64,000 nt of DNA from Nitratireductor sp. (GTDB lineage Bacteria > Pseudomonadota > Alphaproteobacteria > Rhizobiales > Rhizobiaceae): positions 1-64,000 of the forward strand of contig JACKJU010000005.1 of the NCBI GenBank assembly GCA_020637805.1, written 5' to 3'. The position numbers and the translations under genes are program-made. Below, piece by piece: positions 8,183 to 16,935 of this stretch. Below the pieces are notes generated by a model. It searched no databases. It had not been told where the DNA came from and saw only the letters and a list, made by a program, of their open reading frames with translations. Position 1 is the first letter of the stretch; every line of letters begins with the position of its first letter.

Positions 8183-8743
8183 TCAATTCGTCTTGTTGTG
8201 CTGTGCGCGTGACAGAGCGTAGAAGACGTGGCGTTTCAACTGCGGATGGGCGTCGGGCACCTTCGGGTGATCGAAGTCACGGGAGATGTCGCGTTTCATC
8301 CCGATGCGCTGCATGACAGCGGTTGAACGGTGATTGCCATCGACGGCGAAGGACACGATCTCTTCGGCCTCCAGGTTCGCGAAACCCCAGTCGAGCCAGG
8401 CAATTGCCGCCTCGGTCACATATCCCTTGCCCCAGAATTCGGGTGCGAGACGCCAACCGATCTCGATGGAATTGTCCGGGACGCCCGGAATTCCCTCCGT
8501 GAGTGCAAGTCCTGCAAAACCTGCGGTTTCTCCGGTCGCGGCTATTTCAAGGGCGCAGAAACCGAAACCGTGTTCCTCGATCCGGCCCGCAAACGTGTCC
8601 ATCAGCTCATCCGATTGCCTGCGATCGCGCCGGAACGGAAAGAACTCCATCACAGTGTCGTCGCTGTTGATGCGGAAGAAGAGATCGCGATCGCGATCCT
8701 CCCAGTTCCGCAGGATCAGGCGGTCCGTGCGAAGCGGCTTCAT
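8183..8743 (-). CDS. GNAT family N-acetyltransferase (RimJ/RimL-like)
   Basis: A 186-residue acetyltransferase of the RimJ/RimL-like GNAT subfamily, which transfers acetyl from acetyl-CoA to an amine of unknown identity. The opening MKPLRTDRLILRNWEDRD is the typical subfamily start. Motif A sits in GWRLAPEFWGKGYVTEAAIA (acetyl-CoA pyrophosphate loop around GKGYVTEA), and the C-terminal motif is AVDGNHRSTAVMQRIGMK. The gene starts inside the last codons of serB (4-nt ATGA overlap), so the two form an operon and are probably translationally coupled. The substrate cannot be inferred; SerB context alone does not prove a link to serine metabolism. Confidence 0.85.
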   Translation of the reverse strand: MKPLRTDRLILRNWEDRDRDLFFRINSDDTVMEFFPFRRDRRQSDELMDTFAGRIEEHGFGFCALEIAATGETAGFAGLALTEGIPGVPDNSIEIGWRLAPEFWGKGYVTEAAIAWLDWGFANLEAEEIVSFAVDGNHRSTAVMQRIGMKRDISRDFDHPKVPDAHPQLKRHVFYALSRAQHNKTN

Positions 8744-9639
8744 GGAGTGACGAATTCCGCGGCGCGATAGCCTTGCAGATAGAGGAGGGCGGTGAGGTCA
8801 CCATGATCTATGCGTATCTTTGCCTGAGCGGCGACCGAAGGCTTGGCATGCAGGGCAACGCCGGCACCTGCTTCGGCCAGCATTGCCAGATCGTTGGCGC
8901 CATCTCCGACTGCGATGAAATCACTTGCCGGAATGGACATCGCGGCGGAAACGCGTTGCAGCGTGTCGACCTTGGCCTGCTTGCCCAGAATGGGTTCGCG
9001 AACCGTGCCCGAAAGCCTGCCGTCTTCCACTTCGAGAATGTTGGCGTGGTTCTCGTCAAATCCCAGCATGGCGGCGATACGGCTGGTGAAGACGGTAAAC
9101 CCGCCGGATACGAGTATCGTATGTCCGCCATTTGCCTTCATCGTGGTGAGCAGGGTTCTGCCGCCGGCGGCGAGCGTGATACGCTTTGCTATGATCTCGT
9201 CGACGATGCCCTCCGGCAGACCGCGCAACAGGGCGACGCGTTCGCGCAGCGCAGGCTCGAAGGCGATTTCCCCGTTCATCGCGCGGGCGGTGATTTCGGA
9301 GACCTTTTCCTTGAGGCCGACTTCTGCGGCGAGTTCATCGATGCATTCCTGGTCGATCATGGTGGAATCCATGTCGGCGATCAGTACACGCTTGCGGCGG
9401 CTGGCGGCCTCCTGGATGGCGATGTCAACGGGGAGATCGCCGAGCGCATCGCGGATGGCGGCGGAGGCTTGCCCGGCGTCCGTTTCGGCGGGGAGCATGA
9501 TATCCGCAGCAATTCCGTCTGCCAGCATGTCCGGAGCACCGGCAGACGCTGCCGCGGCTGCCTTTTCAGTAACCTGAATTGTCAGGACCGGGTTTGCAGG
9601 AGATGCAATGAGTGTGGCAATGAGAGGCGAATTGTTCAT
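8740..9639 (-). CDS. serB: Phosphoserine phosphatase
   Basis: Catalyses the last step of serine biosynthesis, hydrolysis of 3-phosphoserine. It is a HAD-superfamily enzyme: nucleophile motif DMDSTMIDQECIDELA (about residue 90), motif II VSGGFTVFTSR and motif III/IV GDGANDLAMLAEAG, with the conserved lysine in LAAKPS-like HAKPSVAAQAK. The N-terminal 80 residues form the less conserved regulatory-type domain seen in rhizobial SerB. The ATG at 9639 (MNNSPLIATLIAS) is chosen; the frame remains open far upstream into miaA but that part is antisense to miaA. It heads a two-gene operon with the GNAT gene and is divergent from miaA with only 39 bp between the starts. Confidence 0.93.
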   Translation of the reverse strand: MNNSPLIATLIASPANPVLTIQVTEKAAAAASAGAPDMLADGIAADIMLPAETDAGQASAAIRDALGDLPVDIAIQEAASRRKRVLIADMDSTMIDQECIDELAAEVGLKEKVSEITARAMNGEIAFEPALRERVALLRGLPEGIVDEIIAKRITLAAGGRTLLTTMKANGGHTILVSGGFTVFTSRIAAMLGFDENHANILEVEDGRLSGTVREPILGKQAKVDTLQRVSAAMSIPASDFIAVGDGANDLAMLAEAGAGVALHAKPSVAAQAKIRIDHGDLTALLYLQGYRAAEFVTP

Positions 9640-9678
9640 CGGGAAACCACGTTTGGGCCTGCGTGAGAGGACGTTGGA

Positions 9679-10620
9679 ATGAAATCGAGCGGAGAAAGGC
9701 CTGACGCCGTCCTGATAGCCGGACCTACCGCGAGCGGCAAGACCGCTTTGGCTGTGAAAATCGCCCAAGAACTTGACGGTGTCGTCATCAATGCCGATTC
9801 TATGCAGGTCTATGCCAATCTGAGCGTGGTAACGGCTCGTCCCTCGGAAGAGGAAATGCAAGGAGTGCCACACCTCCTCTTCGGGCATGTGGACGAAAGT
9901 GAAGCCTATTCCGTCGCGCGCTGGCTGGAGGACGCAGGAGCTGCCCTGGAAAGCGTTCGGAGCCAGGGGAAAGTGCCCGTTTTTGCGGGTGGAACGGGCC
10001 TTTATTTCAAGGCTCTCCTGGAAGGACTGTCGCCTGTTCCGCCGGTGGATGGGGATGTTCGCGAGGAATTGCGGCGTATCTCGCGCGACACACCAGATGA
10101 AATCTACTCTATGCTGGCCAAGGAGGACCCGGAAGGTCTGTCCAGGCTCAAGGACAATGACCTCCAACGCGCTGTGCGCGCGCTCGAGGTCGTCATGTCA
10201 TCGGGGAGAACACTCGCCGACTGGCAAATGCAAGGAGAAGTTGCACCTTTGGTTGAGCCCGGCAGGACTGAGCGCCTGCTGATCGAATGGCCCGTTGAGG
10301 AACTCAGGGAGCGTATAGCACTTCGTTTCGAACGAATGGTCGAAGCTGGTGCTCTGATTGAAATTGAGCGGCTTCTAGCGCGAAGTCTGGATACTGCATT
10401 GCCGGCAATGCGCGCTATAGGTGTTCCGCAACTGGCGAGCCATCTTCGCGGGGAGGCCGATTTGAGGGAGGTGATCGACAAGGCAGTCATTGCATCGCGG
10501 CAATATGCAAAACGCCAGAGAACATGGTTCAGGCATCAATTCGACGTAACTTGGACAGGGATCCCCGGAAAAAATCCGGAACAAATGCTGACAAAGCTCG
10601 GGTTGCTAGATGATTTTTAA
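9679..10620 (+). CDS. miaA: tRNA dimethylallyltransferase
   Basis: Adds a dimethylallyl group to A37 of tRNAs reading UNN codons, the first step toward ms2i6A. The 313 residues contain the P-loop LIAGPTASGKTALA (about 12-25), the NADSMQVYANLSVVTARP substrate motif, VPVFAGGTGLYFKALLEGL, DNDLQRAVRALEVV and the C-terminal SRQYAKRQRTWFRHQ motif that contacts the tRNA. Length and motifs are complete. The gene is divergent from serB, so the two must share a very short promoter region. A diguanylate cyclase gene begins 26 bp downstream on the same strand. Confidence 0.96.
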   Translation: MKSSGERPDAVLIAGPTASGKTALAVKIAQELDGVVINADSMQVYANLSVVTARPSEEEMQGVPHLLFGHVDESEAYSVARWLEDAGAALESVRSQGKVPVFAGGTGLYFKALLEGLSPVPPVDGDVREELRRISRDTPDEIYSMLAKEDPEGLSRLKDNDLQRAVRALEVVMSSGRTLADWQMQGEVAPLVEPGRTERLLIEWPVEELRERIALRFERMVEAGALIEIERLLARSLDTALPAMRAIGVPQLASHLRGEADLREVIDKAVIASRQYAKRQRTWFRHQFDVTWTGIPGKNPEQMLTKLGLLDDF

Positions 10621-10646
10621 ACCCCTGTTCAGAATTTTGATGTTCA

Positions 10647-11453
10647 ATGCATCAAAAGGTATCAGCGGGCCATCCATCTTCCATGGGCAAGACCAAATCA
10701 AAATTTGCAGCATTTACTGGCAAATATGCCGGTGTGATTGTACTGCTGAACTGCCTTGTGCTGGCTGTAGCAACGGTTGCAGTCGGCATGATGTGGTACC
10801 TCCACGACGTACCCACGGCATCGTACGAAAGCGAACTTTTTCTCGCTGTCGGGATTGCTCTTTCGCTTTCGCTCACAGTTATGCTGTTCGTGATCTACCC
10901 GGTCGTGCGAATGGGCATCATCGAGCGATTGCAGATCGGGCAGCGCGCCCAGTCGCTGGAGAAACAGGCAACCACCGATCCGCTGACCGGCATGAACAAT
11001 CGCCGCTACTTCGAAGAGGCTCTGAGGGGCTATCTCAAGGAGTTCAACAGGATTGGCGCTTCCTTGGGGCTGCTCATCCTGGATCTGGATCACTTCAAGA
11101 GCGTCAACGACAATTACGGGCATGATGTCGGCGACATAGTGCTCAAGGAAGTGGCGCTGAGAATGCGTGCCATTTCCCGCGAACACGACATCGTGGCGCG
11201 ACTTGGCGGCGAGGAATTCGCGGTCATCACGCCATATGCCTCCTTCGAACAGCTTCGAGGCGTGGCGGAGCGCTACAGGCAGATGGTGGAAGCGCTCAGG
11301 ATCAAGAATGGCAACATCATCATTCGTCCCACGGTCTCCATCGGTGTCGCGACCAATGAGGGTGGTGTCGACAATGCCGACGACCTCTACAAGGCAGCCG
11401 ACAAGAAACTGTATCAGGCAAAGAATGCCGGCCGGAACCGCGTGGCGGCTTGA
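10647..11453 (+). CDS. Membrane diguanylate cyclase (GGDEF)
   Basis: Predicted c-di-GMP synthase of 268 residues. Two membrane helices (about 29-50 and 65-87) enclose a short periplasmic loop and are followed by a short linker and a complete GGDEF domain: TTDPLTGMNNRRYF, LILDLDHFKSVNDNYGHDVG and the active-site GGEEF at 187-191. The allosteric I-site RxxD is intact (REHD, 178-181, five residues before the active site), so product inhibition is expected. There is no recognisable sensor domain. The first ATG is used; an alternative start at 10683 (MGKTKSKF) is equally possible because neither has a convincing ribosome site. It may be co-transcribed with miaA. Confidence 0.9.
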   Translation: MHQKVSAGHPSSMGKTKSKFAAFTGKYAGVIVLLNCLVLAVATVAVGMMWYLHDVPTASYESELFLAVGIALSLSLTVMLFVIYPVVRMGIIERLQIGQRAQSLEKQATTDPLTGMNNRRYFEEALRGYLKEFNRIGASLGLLILDLDHFKSVNDNYGHDVGDIVLKEVALRMRAISREHDIVARLGGEEFAVITPYASFEQLRGVAERYRQMVEALRIKNGNIIIRPTVSIGVATNEGGVDNADDLYKAADKKLYQAKNAGRNRVAA

Positions 11454-11550
11454 TCTGGCGCCTGAAAAGCAGGTTTGGCTGTGAATTTCGATGCTGTGGC
11501 CGGGGCATATGCCTCATTTGTCCACCTGTAACGAAGCGAAACAAAGCATA

Positions 11551-11579
11551 TTGACGGGCAGGGCACTAGCAGCTAACTT
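11551..11579 (+). promoter_or_regulatory. Candidate promoter of the ilv leader and operon
   Basis: TTGACG (11551-11556), 17-bp spacer, TAACTT (11574-11579). A start site near 11586 would give a leader RNA of about 270 nt that contains the leader peptide and the attenuator before ilvI. Confidence 0.5.
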
Positions 11580-11607
11580 CCCGGCCAACTTGTAAGGGAA
11601 TACCCGA

Positions 11608-11661
11608 ATGCTGACGAAAATTCTCGTGGTGATGGAGCGCATACGCGTGGCAGTACTCTAG
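11608..11661 (+). CDS. ilvL: ilv operon leader peptide (17 residues)
   Basis: Short open frame reading M-L-T-K-I-L-V-V-M-E-R-I-R-V-A-V-L, then TAG. Nine of 17 residues are leucine, isoleucine or valine, far above chance and clustered at the two ends. AAGGGA lies 8 nt before the ATG. It is followed by a long pairing stem and a terminator hairpin, then by ilvI. Together these are the hallmarks of ribosome-mediated attenuation: when branched-chain aminoacyl-tRNAs are scarce the ribosome stalls in the peptide and the terminator fails to form. The peptide itself is a sensor and not expected to act in trans. Confidence 0.85.
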   Translation: MLTKILVVMERIRVAVL

Positions 11662-11716
11662 GTCTGCCGCAGTCAGCAGCGTATGCGCAAAACAGGCTCC
11701 GAAAGGGGCCTTTTTT
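11637..11716 (+). terminator. Transcription attenuator of the ilv operon
   Basis: Two structures are visible. A 9-bp perfect stem GCGCATACG (11637-11645, inside the leader peptide) / CGTATGCGC (11680-11688) encloses an inner GGCAG/CTGCC stem. Downstream lies the terminator GGCTCC-GAAA-GGGGCC (11695-11710) followed by six T. The GCTCC of the terminator arm can alternatively pair with GGAGC at 11634-11638 in the coding part of the leader, which offers a competing fold. The exact antiterminator needs a folding calculation. Confidence 0.8.
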
Positions 11717-11855
11717 ATTGCCCTGAACGCAAACATCAAAGCCGATGCGCGATGGGACTTCAAAACCGGTGCGTGCTGGAGTACCAGTCGCGCCAAACAG
11801 AGTGAAAACCGGGCCCTGTCTTGGAAAGGCAGCCTGGAACGCAGGAACCGAGACC

Positions 11856-13649
11856 ATGAACAAGAAGAAAGAGACACCTTCGAAGAAATCCCGCCAGATG
11901 ACCGGCGCCGAGATGGTAATCCAGGCGATGGTCGATAACGGCGTGGACCGGGTATTCGGCTATCCCGGCGGTGCTGTTCTTCCGATCTACGACGCACTTT
12001 TCCAGCAGGACGACGTTCAGCATATCCTGGTCAGGCACGAGCAGGGCGCGGGCCATGCCGCCGAGGGGTATGCACGCTCGACCGGGCGCACGGGTGTCAT
12101 GCTGGTAACGTCGGGACCGGGTGCCACCAATGCGGTCACGCCGTTGCAGGATGCATTGATGGATTCCATTCCGCTGGTCTGCTTTTCCGGCCAGGTTCCA
12201 ACCTCGCTGATCGGTTCGGACGCGTTCCAGGAAGCCGATACGGTCGGCATCACGCGGCCCTGCACGAAGCACAACTGGCTTGTAGGTTCAATCGAGGAAC
12301 TGCCGAGGATCCTTCACGAGGCATTCTATGTCGCTTCGCATGGGCGTCCCGGCCCGGTCCTTGTCGATGTTCCCAAGGATGTCCAGTTTGCCACCGGCAC
12401 ATATTATCCGCCCGAGCATTTCGAACTGAAAAGCTACAAGCCGCATACCCACGGGGATGCCGATGCTATTGCTGCTGCCGTCGAACTGATGAGCCATGCC
12501 CGCAAGCCGGTCTTCTATACCGGTGGCGGTGTCATCAATTCCGGCCCTGAGGCTTCGCGCCTGTTGCGGGAACTGGTCGAACTGACGGATTTCCCGATCA
12601 CTTCCACGCTGATGGGGCTGGGTGCCTATCCGGCATCGGGCAAGAACTGGCTTGGCATGCTGGGCATGCACGGCACTTACGAAGCGAACATGGCGATGCA
12701 TGATTGCGATGTCATGATCTGCATCGGCGCGCGCTTTGACGACCGCATTACCGGCCGTCTCGATGCGTTCTCTCCGCATTCCAAGAAGATCCACATCGAT
12801 ATCGACCCGTCCTCGATCAACAAGAATGTCCGGCCGACATTCCGATCATCGGCGATGTCGCGACGGTGATCGAGAAATGGTTCGATGTGGCGCGCCTCGG
12901 ACGACCGGCCCGATCCGGACGCGATGCAGAAATGGCATGGTCAGGTCGACACGTGGCGCAAGCGCGATTGTCTTGCCTATACCAATTCGAAGAGCTCGAT
13001 CATGCCCCAGTATGCCATCGAGCGTCTTTACGAGTTGACCAAGGACCGCGACACATACATCACCACCGAGGTCGGCCAGCACCAGATGTGGGCAGCGCAG
13101 TTCTATCATTTCGAGGAGCCGAACCGCTGGATGACATCGGGCGGCCTGGGAACGATGGGCTATGGATTGCCGGCGGCGCTCGGCGTGCAGATCGCGCACC
13201 CCGAATCGCTGGTCATCGACATTGCGGGTGATGCATCGATCCAGATGTGCATCCAGGAAATGTCTGCGGCCATACAGTACAATGCGCCGATCAAGATATT
13301 CATCCTGAACAACCAGTACATGGGTATGGTCCGCCAGTGGCAGCAATTGCTGCACGGCAACCGCCTATCGCATTCATATACCGAGGCGATGCCCGATTTC
13401 GTCAAGCTGGCAGAGGCCTATGGTGCGACGGGAATTCACTGCGACAACCCTGACGACCTGGACGAAGCGATCATGAAGATGATCGAGACGCCGGGTCCCG
13501 TCATCTTCGATTGCAGGGTGGCAAATCTCGTCAACTGCTTCCCGATGATACCGTCGGGCAAGGCGCACAATGAAATGCTGCTGCCGGACCAGGCAACGGA
13601 TGAAGCGGTCGGCAAGGCAATCGACGAGAAGGGCAGGCAGCTCGTTTGA
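11856..13649 (+). pseudogene. ilvI: Acetolactate synthase large subunit, interrupted by clustered frameshifts
   Basis: First common enzyme of valine, leucine and isoleucine synthesis (ThDP/FAD-dependent; partner IlvH downstream). The N-terminal part (11856-12838) carries the ThDP-domain start VFGYPGGAVLPIYD, the catalytic glutamate in VRHEQGAGHAAEGYA and the FAD-binding middle domain. The C-terminal part (12885-13649) carries the ThDP motif IAGDASIQMCIQEM...NN. Between them the reading changes frame: NKNVRPT in the first frame, IPIIGDVATVIEK one base back (12839-12876), M-V-R in the next, then MWRASDDRPDPD back in the original frame. Three single-base deletions, near 12838, 12876 and 12884, explain this. 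The uncorrected first frame stops at 12867-12869. Corrected length is about 598 residues, as expected. All catalytic motifs survive, so sequencing error or a very recent mutation is likely. The start at 11856 has AGGA upstream. Confidence 0.85.
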
Positions 13650-13670
13650 GCTGTCTGAAGAGCGACAGAT

Positions 13671-14660
13671 ATGTTCACCCTTGAAGATGCCGAGCGTGCC
13701 CACAGGCTGGTAGGCGGTGTCGTGCCCCCATCGGCGGCACGGCAATGGCCGCTGTTGAGCGAATTACTTGGCACCCAGACGGTCGTCAAGCACGAGAACC
13801 ACAATCCGACCGGCGCATTCAAGGTGCGCGGCGGGCTGACCTATCTCGATGCGTTGACGCGCCGGAAGAGCGATGTTTCGGGGATCATCTCGGCAACGCG
13901 GGGCAATCACGGCCAGAGCCTTGCGCTTGCGGGCATGCATTTTGGCGTTCCGGTGACCATCGTCGTGCCCGAGGGCAATTCCGTCGAGAAGAATGCTGCC
14001 ATGCGCGCCTATGGTGCCGAATTGATCGAACACGGGGCCGACTTCGAGGCTGCGGCGTCTCATGCTCTGGAACTGGCTGGCGCGAGGGGGCTGGAACGGG
14101 TTCCCTCGTTCCATCGCAACCTTGTGCTTGGCGTTTCGACCTACGGGCTTGAGCTTCTCAACCAACACAGCGATCTCGACACGCTTTATGTGCCGATCGG
14201 TCTGGGTTCTGGCATATGCGGATGCATTCAGGCGCGCGACCTATTGGGGCTGAAGACGGAAATCGTGGGCGTCCAGGCTGCTGGCGCGCCTTCCTACGCG
14301 CTTTCCTTCGAAGCGGGGCATGCCGTCGAAACACCGGCAGCGCAGACATTTGCCGATGGTGTTGCCACGCGGGTGCCCGACCCCGAAGCCCTGGACATGA
14401 TCCTGAAGGGTGCAACGCGCGTGGTGATAGTGGACGAGCAGGAAATCGCCGATGCTGTTCGCCTTTACTGGCAGAAAACGCACAATCTTGCTGAAGGTGC
14501 AGGCGCTGTGCCGCTCGCCGCGGCCTTGAAGGAAAAAAGCCTGAACATGGGCCGGAAGGTCGGTCTCATTCTGTCAGGCGGTAATATCGATCTGGACCTG
14601 TTTGCTGAACGCATCATCGTTGGTGCGCACAAAGCCGGTTCCGAGGAGCGCGCCGCATGA
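13671..14660 (+). CDS. Threonine/serine dehydratase (PLP-dependent, fold type II)
   Basis: A 329-residue PLP enzyme of the threonine/serine dehydratase family. The PLP lysine lies in ENHNPTGAFKVRGG (about residue 51), the phosphate loop is GLGSGICGC (about 181-189), and LILSGGNID near the C-terminus completes the cofactor site. It has no ACT-type regulatory domain, so it is of catabolic (IlvA-short/TdcB-like) form and would not show classic isoleucine feedback inhibition. It lies 21 bp after ilvI and 88 bp before ilvH in the attenuated operon, which suggests it supplies 2-oxobutyrate for isoleucine synthesis. Activity on other beta-hydroxy amino acids is possible from sequence. Confidence 0.88.
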   Translation: MFTLEDAERAHRLVGGVVPPSAARQWPLLSELLGTQTVVKHENHNPTGAFKVRGGLTYLDALTRRKSDVSGIISATRGNHGQSLALAGMHFGVPVTIVVPEGNSVEKNAAMRAYGAELIEHGADFEAAASHALELAGARGLERVPSFHRNLVLGVSTYGLELLNQHSDLDTLYVPIGLGSGICGCIQARDLLGLKTEIVGVQAAGAPSYALSFEAGHAVETPAAQTFADGVATRVPDPEALDMILKGATRVVIVDEQEIADAVRLYWQKTHNLAEGAGAVPLAAALKEKSLNMGRKVGLILSGGNIDLDLFAERIIVGAHKAGSEERAA

Positions 14661-14748
14661 GGGGCCGTACCGACCCTATTTTCACGCTGCCTGATGGCAG
14701 ACAAACCATGATCACAACGCCGCACGGCATACATACAGGGAATGACTC

Positions 14749-15321
14749 ATGAGCCCGAAGAAAAAGCAGGCCGGATCCGCCTATTTCATCGTCGAGGACA
14801 AGGAAAAGCCGCGCACCCATGTGCTGTCGGTACTGGTCAACAACGAGCCGGGTGTGCTGGCCCGTGTCATCGGCCTGTTCTCGGGACGGGGCTACAATAT
14901 CGAAAGCCTGACGGTTTCCGAGACCAGCCATGAAAGCCATCTGTCGCGCATCACGATCGTTTCCAGCGGGACGATGAGTGTGCTCGAACAGATCAAGAAA
15001 CTTCTCGAAAGAGCAATCCCTGTGCACAAGGTGACCGATCTGACGCTGGTCGCCGAGGAAAGGGGATACGAGAAGCCGCTCGAACGCGAGCTTGCGCTCA
15101 TCAAGGTGGCTGGAAAGGGCGAACAGCGTCTCGAAGCGATGCGCCTGGCCGATGCTTTCAAGGCGACGGTCATCGATGCCTCTACCGAACACCTGACCTT
15201 CGAGATCACAGGCCGGGTAAACAAGATCGAACAGTTCATTGCGATCATGGCGCCGCTGGGTCTGGTGGAAGTATGCCGCACGGGTGTGGCGGCGATGAAC
15301 CGCGGCCCCGAGGGAATGTAG
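14749..15321 (+). CDS. ilvH: Acetolactate synthase small (regulatory) subunit
   Basis: Regulatory subunit that activates the large subunit and confers valine feedback inhibition. The 190 residues begin with a short basic stretch, then an ACT domain (HVLSVLVNNEPGVLARVIGL, residues about 24-43, with the conserved N-x-P-G-V-L effector motif and FSGRGYNIESL), then the C-terminal domain (RELALIKV..., ITGRVNKIEQFI...). The ATG at 14749 is used; ATG at 14742 is out of frame. It completes the ilvI-dehydratase-ilvH operon. No intrinsic terminator with a T-run is visible after it. Confidence 0.95.
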   Translation: MSPKKKQAGSAYFIVEDKEKPRTHVLSVLVNNEPGVLARVIGLFSGRGYNIESLTVSETSHESHLSRITIVSSGTMSVLEQIKKLLERAIPVHKVTDLTLVAEERGYEKPLERELALIKVAGKGEQRLEAMRLADAFKATVIDASTEHLTFEITGRVNKIEQFIAIMAPLGLVEVCRTGVAAMNRGPEGM

Positions 15322-15460
15322 CGCCGGATCAAGTCCCGGCCGGGTAGGGCGCCGCCATCGAGCGAGCGCCGGGTCCCGTGGCGTGATTGTGTCAGTCACA
15401 CCAATTTCGTTGACGATCTCCCCAGGCGACAGCAGTTTCGCACTGCTTGTGGAGGTTCAG

Positions 15461-16081
15461 ATGCAGTTTCCGTTTCCGGCAGATGTCCTGCTGGCGCTTG
15501 CCGCCTTTTCGTTTGTCTCGTCGGTAACGCCGGGGCCGAACAATTTCATGCTGCTTGCCTCCGGCGTGAACTTCGGTTTCACGCGTTCCATTCCCCACAT
15601 GATCGGCATCGCCTCCGGTTTCTGCTTCATGCTTGTGTGCGTGGGCTTCGGATTGGGCGAGATCTTCGAACGTGCACCATTGCTCTATCAGGGGCTGAAA
15701 TTCGTGGGCGCGGCATACCTTCTCTACCTCGCCTGGAAAATCGCCAACTCCGGTCCTGTGGCAAGCCGTGAAGGGAGCGGAACGGAAGAGCAGGGTACGC
15801 CAATGACCTTCCTTCAGGCGGCAGCGTTCCAGTGGGTCAATCCAAAGGCATGGTTCATGGCGGTCACCTCGATGAGTGTCTACACCGTCCACACGAACTT
15901 CGTTGCCAGCGTGCTTGGCGTGGCCGCCGTCTTCACGGCGATCAACCTACCCAGCATTTCCATGTGGTGCGGGATGGGAACCGGCTTGCGCAGCGTACTT
16001 TCCGATCCAGTGAAGCTTAGATATTTCAACTGGATCATGGGCGGGCTGCTGGTCGCGTCGCTATGGCCGATGCTCAAATAG
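15461..16081 (+). CDS. LysE-family amino acid exporter
   Basis: Inner membrane exporter of the LysE/RhtB superfamily, 206 residues with about six hydrophobic segments. The N-terminal signature FVSSVTPGPNNFMLLASGVNFGF contains the characteristic TPGPN motif. The cytoplasmic loop after helix 3 and the QWVNPKAWFMAV segment before helix 4 are typical. An upstream in-frame ATG at 15383 is rejected because GGAGG lies exactly five nt before 15461. Being next to the branched-chain operon hints at an amino acid substrate but nothing in the sequence fixes which. The gap to ilvH is 139 bp and it may have its own promoter. Confidence 0.88.
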   Translation: MQFPFPADVLLALAAFSFVSSVTPGPNNFMLLASGVNFGFTRSIPHMIGIASGFCFMLVCVGFGLGEIFERAPLLYQGLKFVGAAYLLYLAWKIANSGPVASREGSGTEEQGTPMTFLQAAAFQWVNPKAWFMAVTSMSVYTVHTNFVASVLGVAAVFTAINLPSISMWCGMGTGLRSVLSDPVKLRYFNWIMGGLLVASLWPMLK

Positions 16082-16185
16082 AACTATCCCGTTTGCAGCC
16101 ACGGTCGTTAACAAACGTGGTTAACCGAGTCTTTACGCTATGGGTGCCATAGTCCGGCAGTATTCATGCCCGGAGACCACCCAAG

Positions 16186-16935
16186 ATGCGTCTGGTAGCG
16201 CTTTTCCTCGTTCTCATTTTGCCGGTTCTGGTGACCGGTTGCGCCACGCCGCATACCAGGCACGGTATGCAGCACTATGCCGGGGTGCCCGTTCCGGGCG
16301 GCGTCTCGGTTTCGAGCGACGGGTATTTCGTCTCGTCCGCTTCGGTGGCGCAGTCCAGAAATCCGGCCTATGCGGAGCGGGCAGCCTGGGCGAGGCTGCT
16401 TCTCGAGGCGCGCAGGCTGAACTATTCCTACTACCGGCTGGACCCAAAATCGGTGCAAGCCGGTTACGATGTGCAACTGACCGGCTATCTCAACAACGAC
16501 GCCTCCGATCCGGGTGTGCAATCGGTGGATTCGATCCGCATGCTGCTGCTGAAGCCCATGCCGCCCATACCGGCGGATATGGCGGCCCAGACCGCATTGC
16601 CTACCGTGAATTCGCGAGAAATGGCCGCGGCTGAACCGGTGCAGCGGCAACAGCCAGTCGATCAGGCGGATCCCGAAAGTCCCATGGTAATCATGGCGCC
16701 TGACGATGTGGTAACCGGATCGGTCAAGCCGTCCGGGCCTGCAAGCGGCGCAGCGCAGGAGGCCTCTGCGGCTTACAATCCTGATGTCGCGGCCACCGCG
16801 CGGCGCATTCTTGGCCATCAAACGACAGGACCGGTGACCGGCTCCCGCATTGATGATCTGGCCTCGGCGGTGGAGCAGCTCTACCCGTCCAGCACCAATG
16901 GAATTCCATCCGGCGTGGTCGTCCGCTCGCGCTAG
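16186..16935 (+). CDS. Hypothetical lipoprotein
   Basis: A 249-residue predicted lipoprotein with signal peptide MRLVALFLVLILPVLVTGC; the lipobox is LVTGC with the cysteine at 19. Residues 50-115 form the only region that looks folded (RNPAYAERAAWARLLLEARRL, LTGYLNNDASDPGVQSVDSI). The second half is Pro/Ala/Gln-rich and probably disordered, ending in YPSSTNGIPSGVVVRSR. I do not recognise the family. Its upstream region has the sequence GTTAAC twice, close to but not matching a CtrA site. It stands alone between a LysE gene and a helicase gene. Confidence 0.7.
   Translation: MRLVALFLVLILPVLVTGCATPHTRHGMQHYAGVPVPGGVSVSSDGYFVSSASVAQSRNPAYAERAAWARLLLEARRLNYSYYRLDPKSVQAGYDVQLTGYLNNDASDPGVQSVDSIRMLLLKPMPPIPADMAAQTALPTVNSREMAAAEPVQRQQPVDQADPESPMVIMAPDDVVTGSVKPSGPASGAAQEASAAYNPDVAATARRILGHQTTGPVTGSRIDDLASAVEQLYPSSTNGIPSGVVVRSR

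Noticed and set aside
12838..12886. Programmed frameshifting as an explanation of the ilvI break
   Set aside because: Three separate same-direction shifts without slippery sequences are needed; local base loss is a simpler explanation.
16108..16124. Two TTAA elements before the lipoprotein gene at 16186, like a CtrA site
   Set aside because: The CtrA consensus needs TTAA-N7-TTAA; here the spacing is nine bases, so a CtrA site is not supported.
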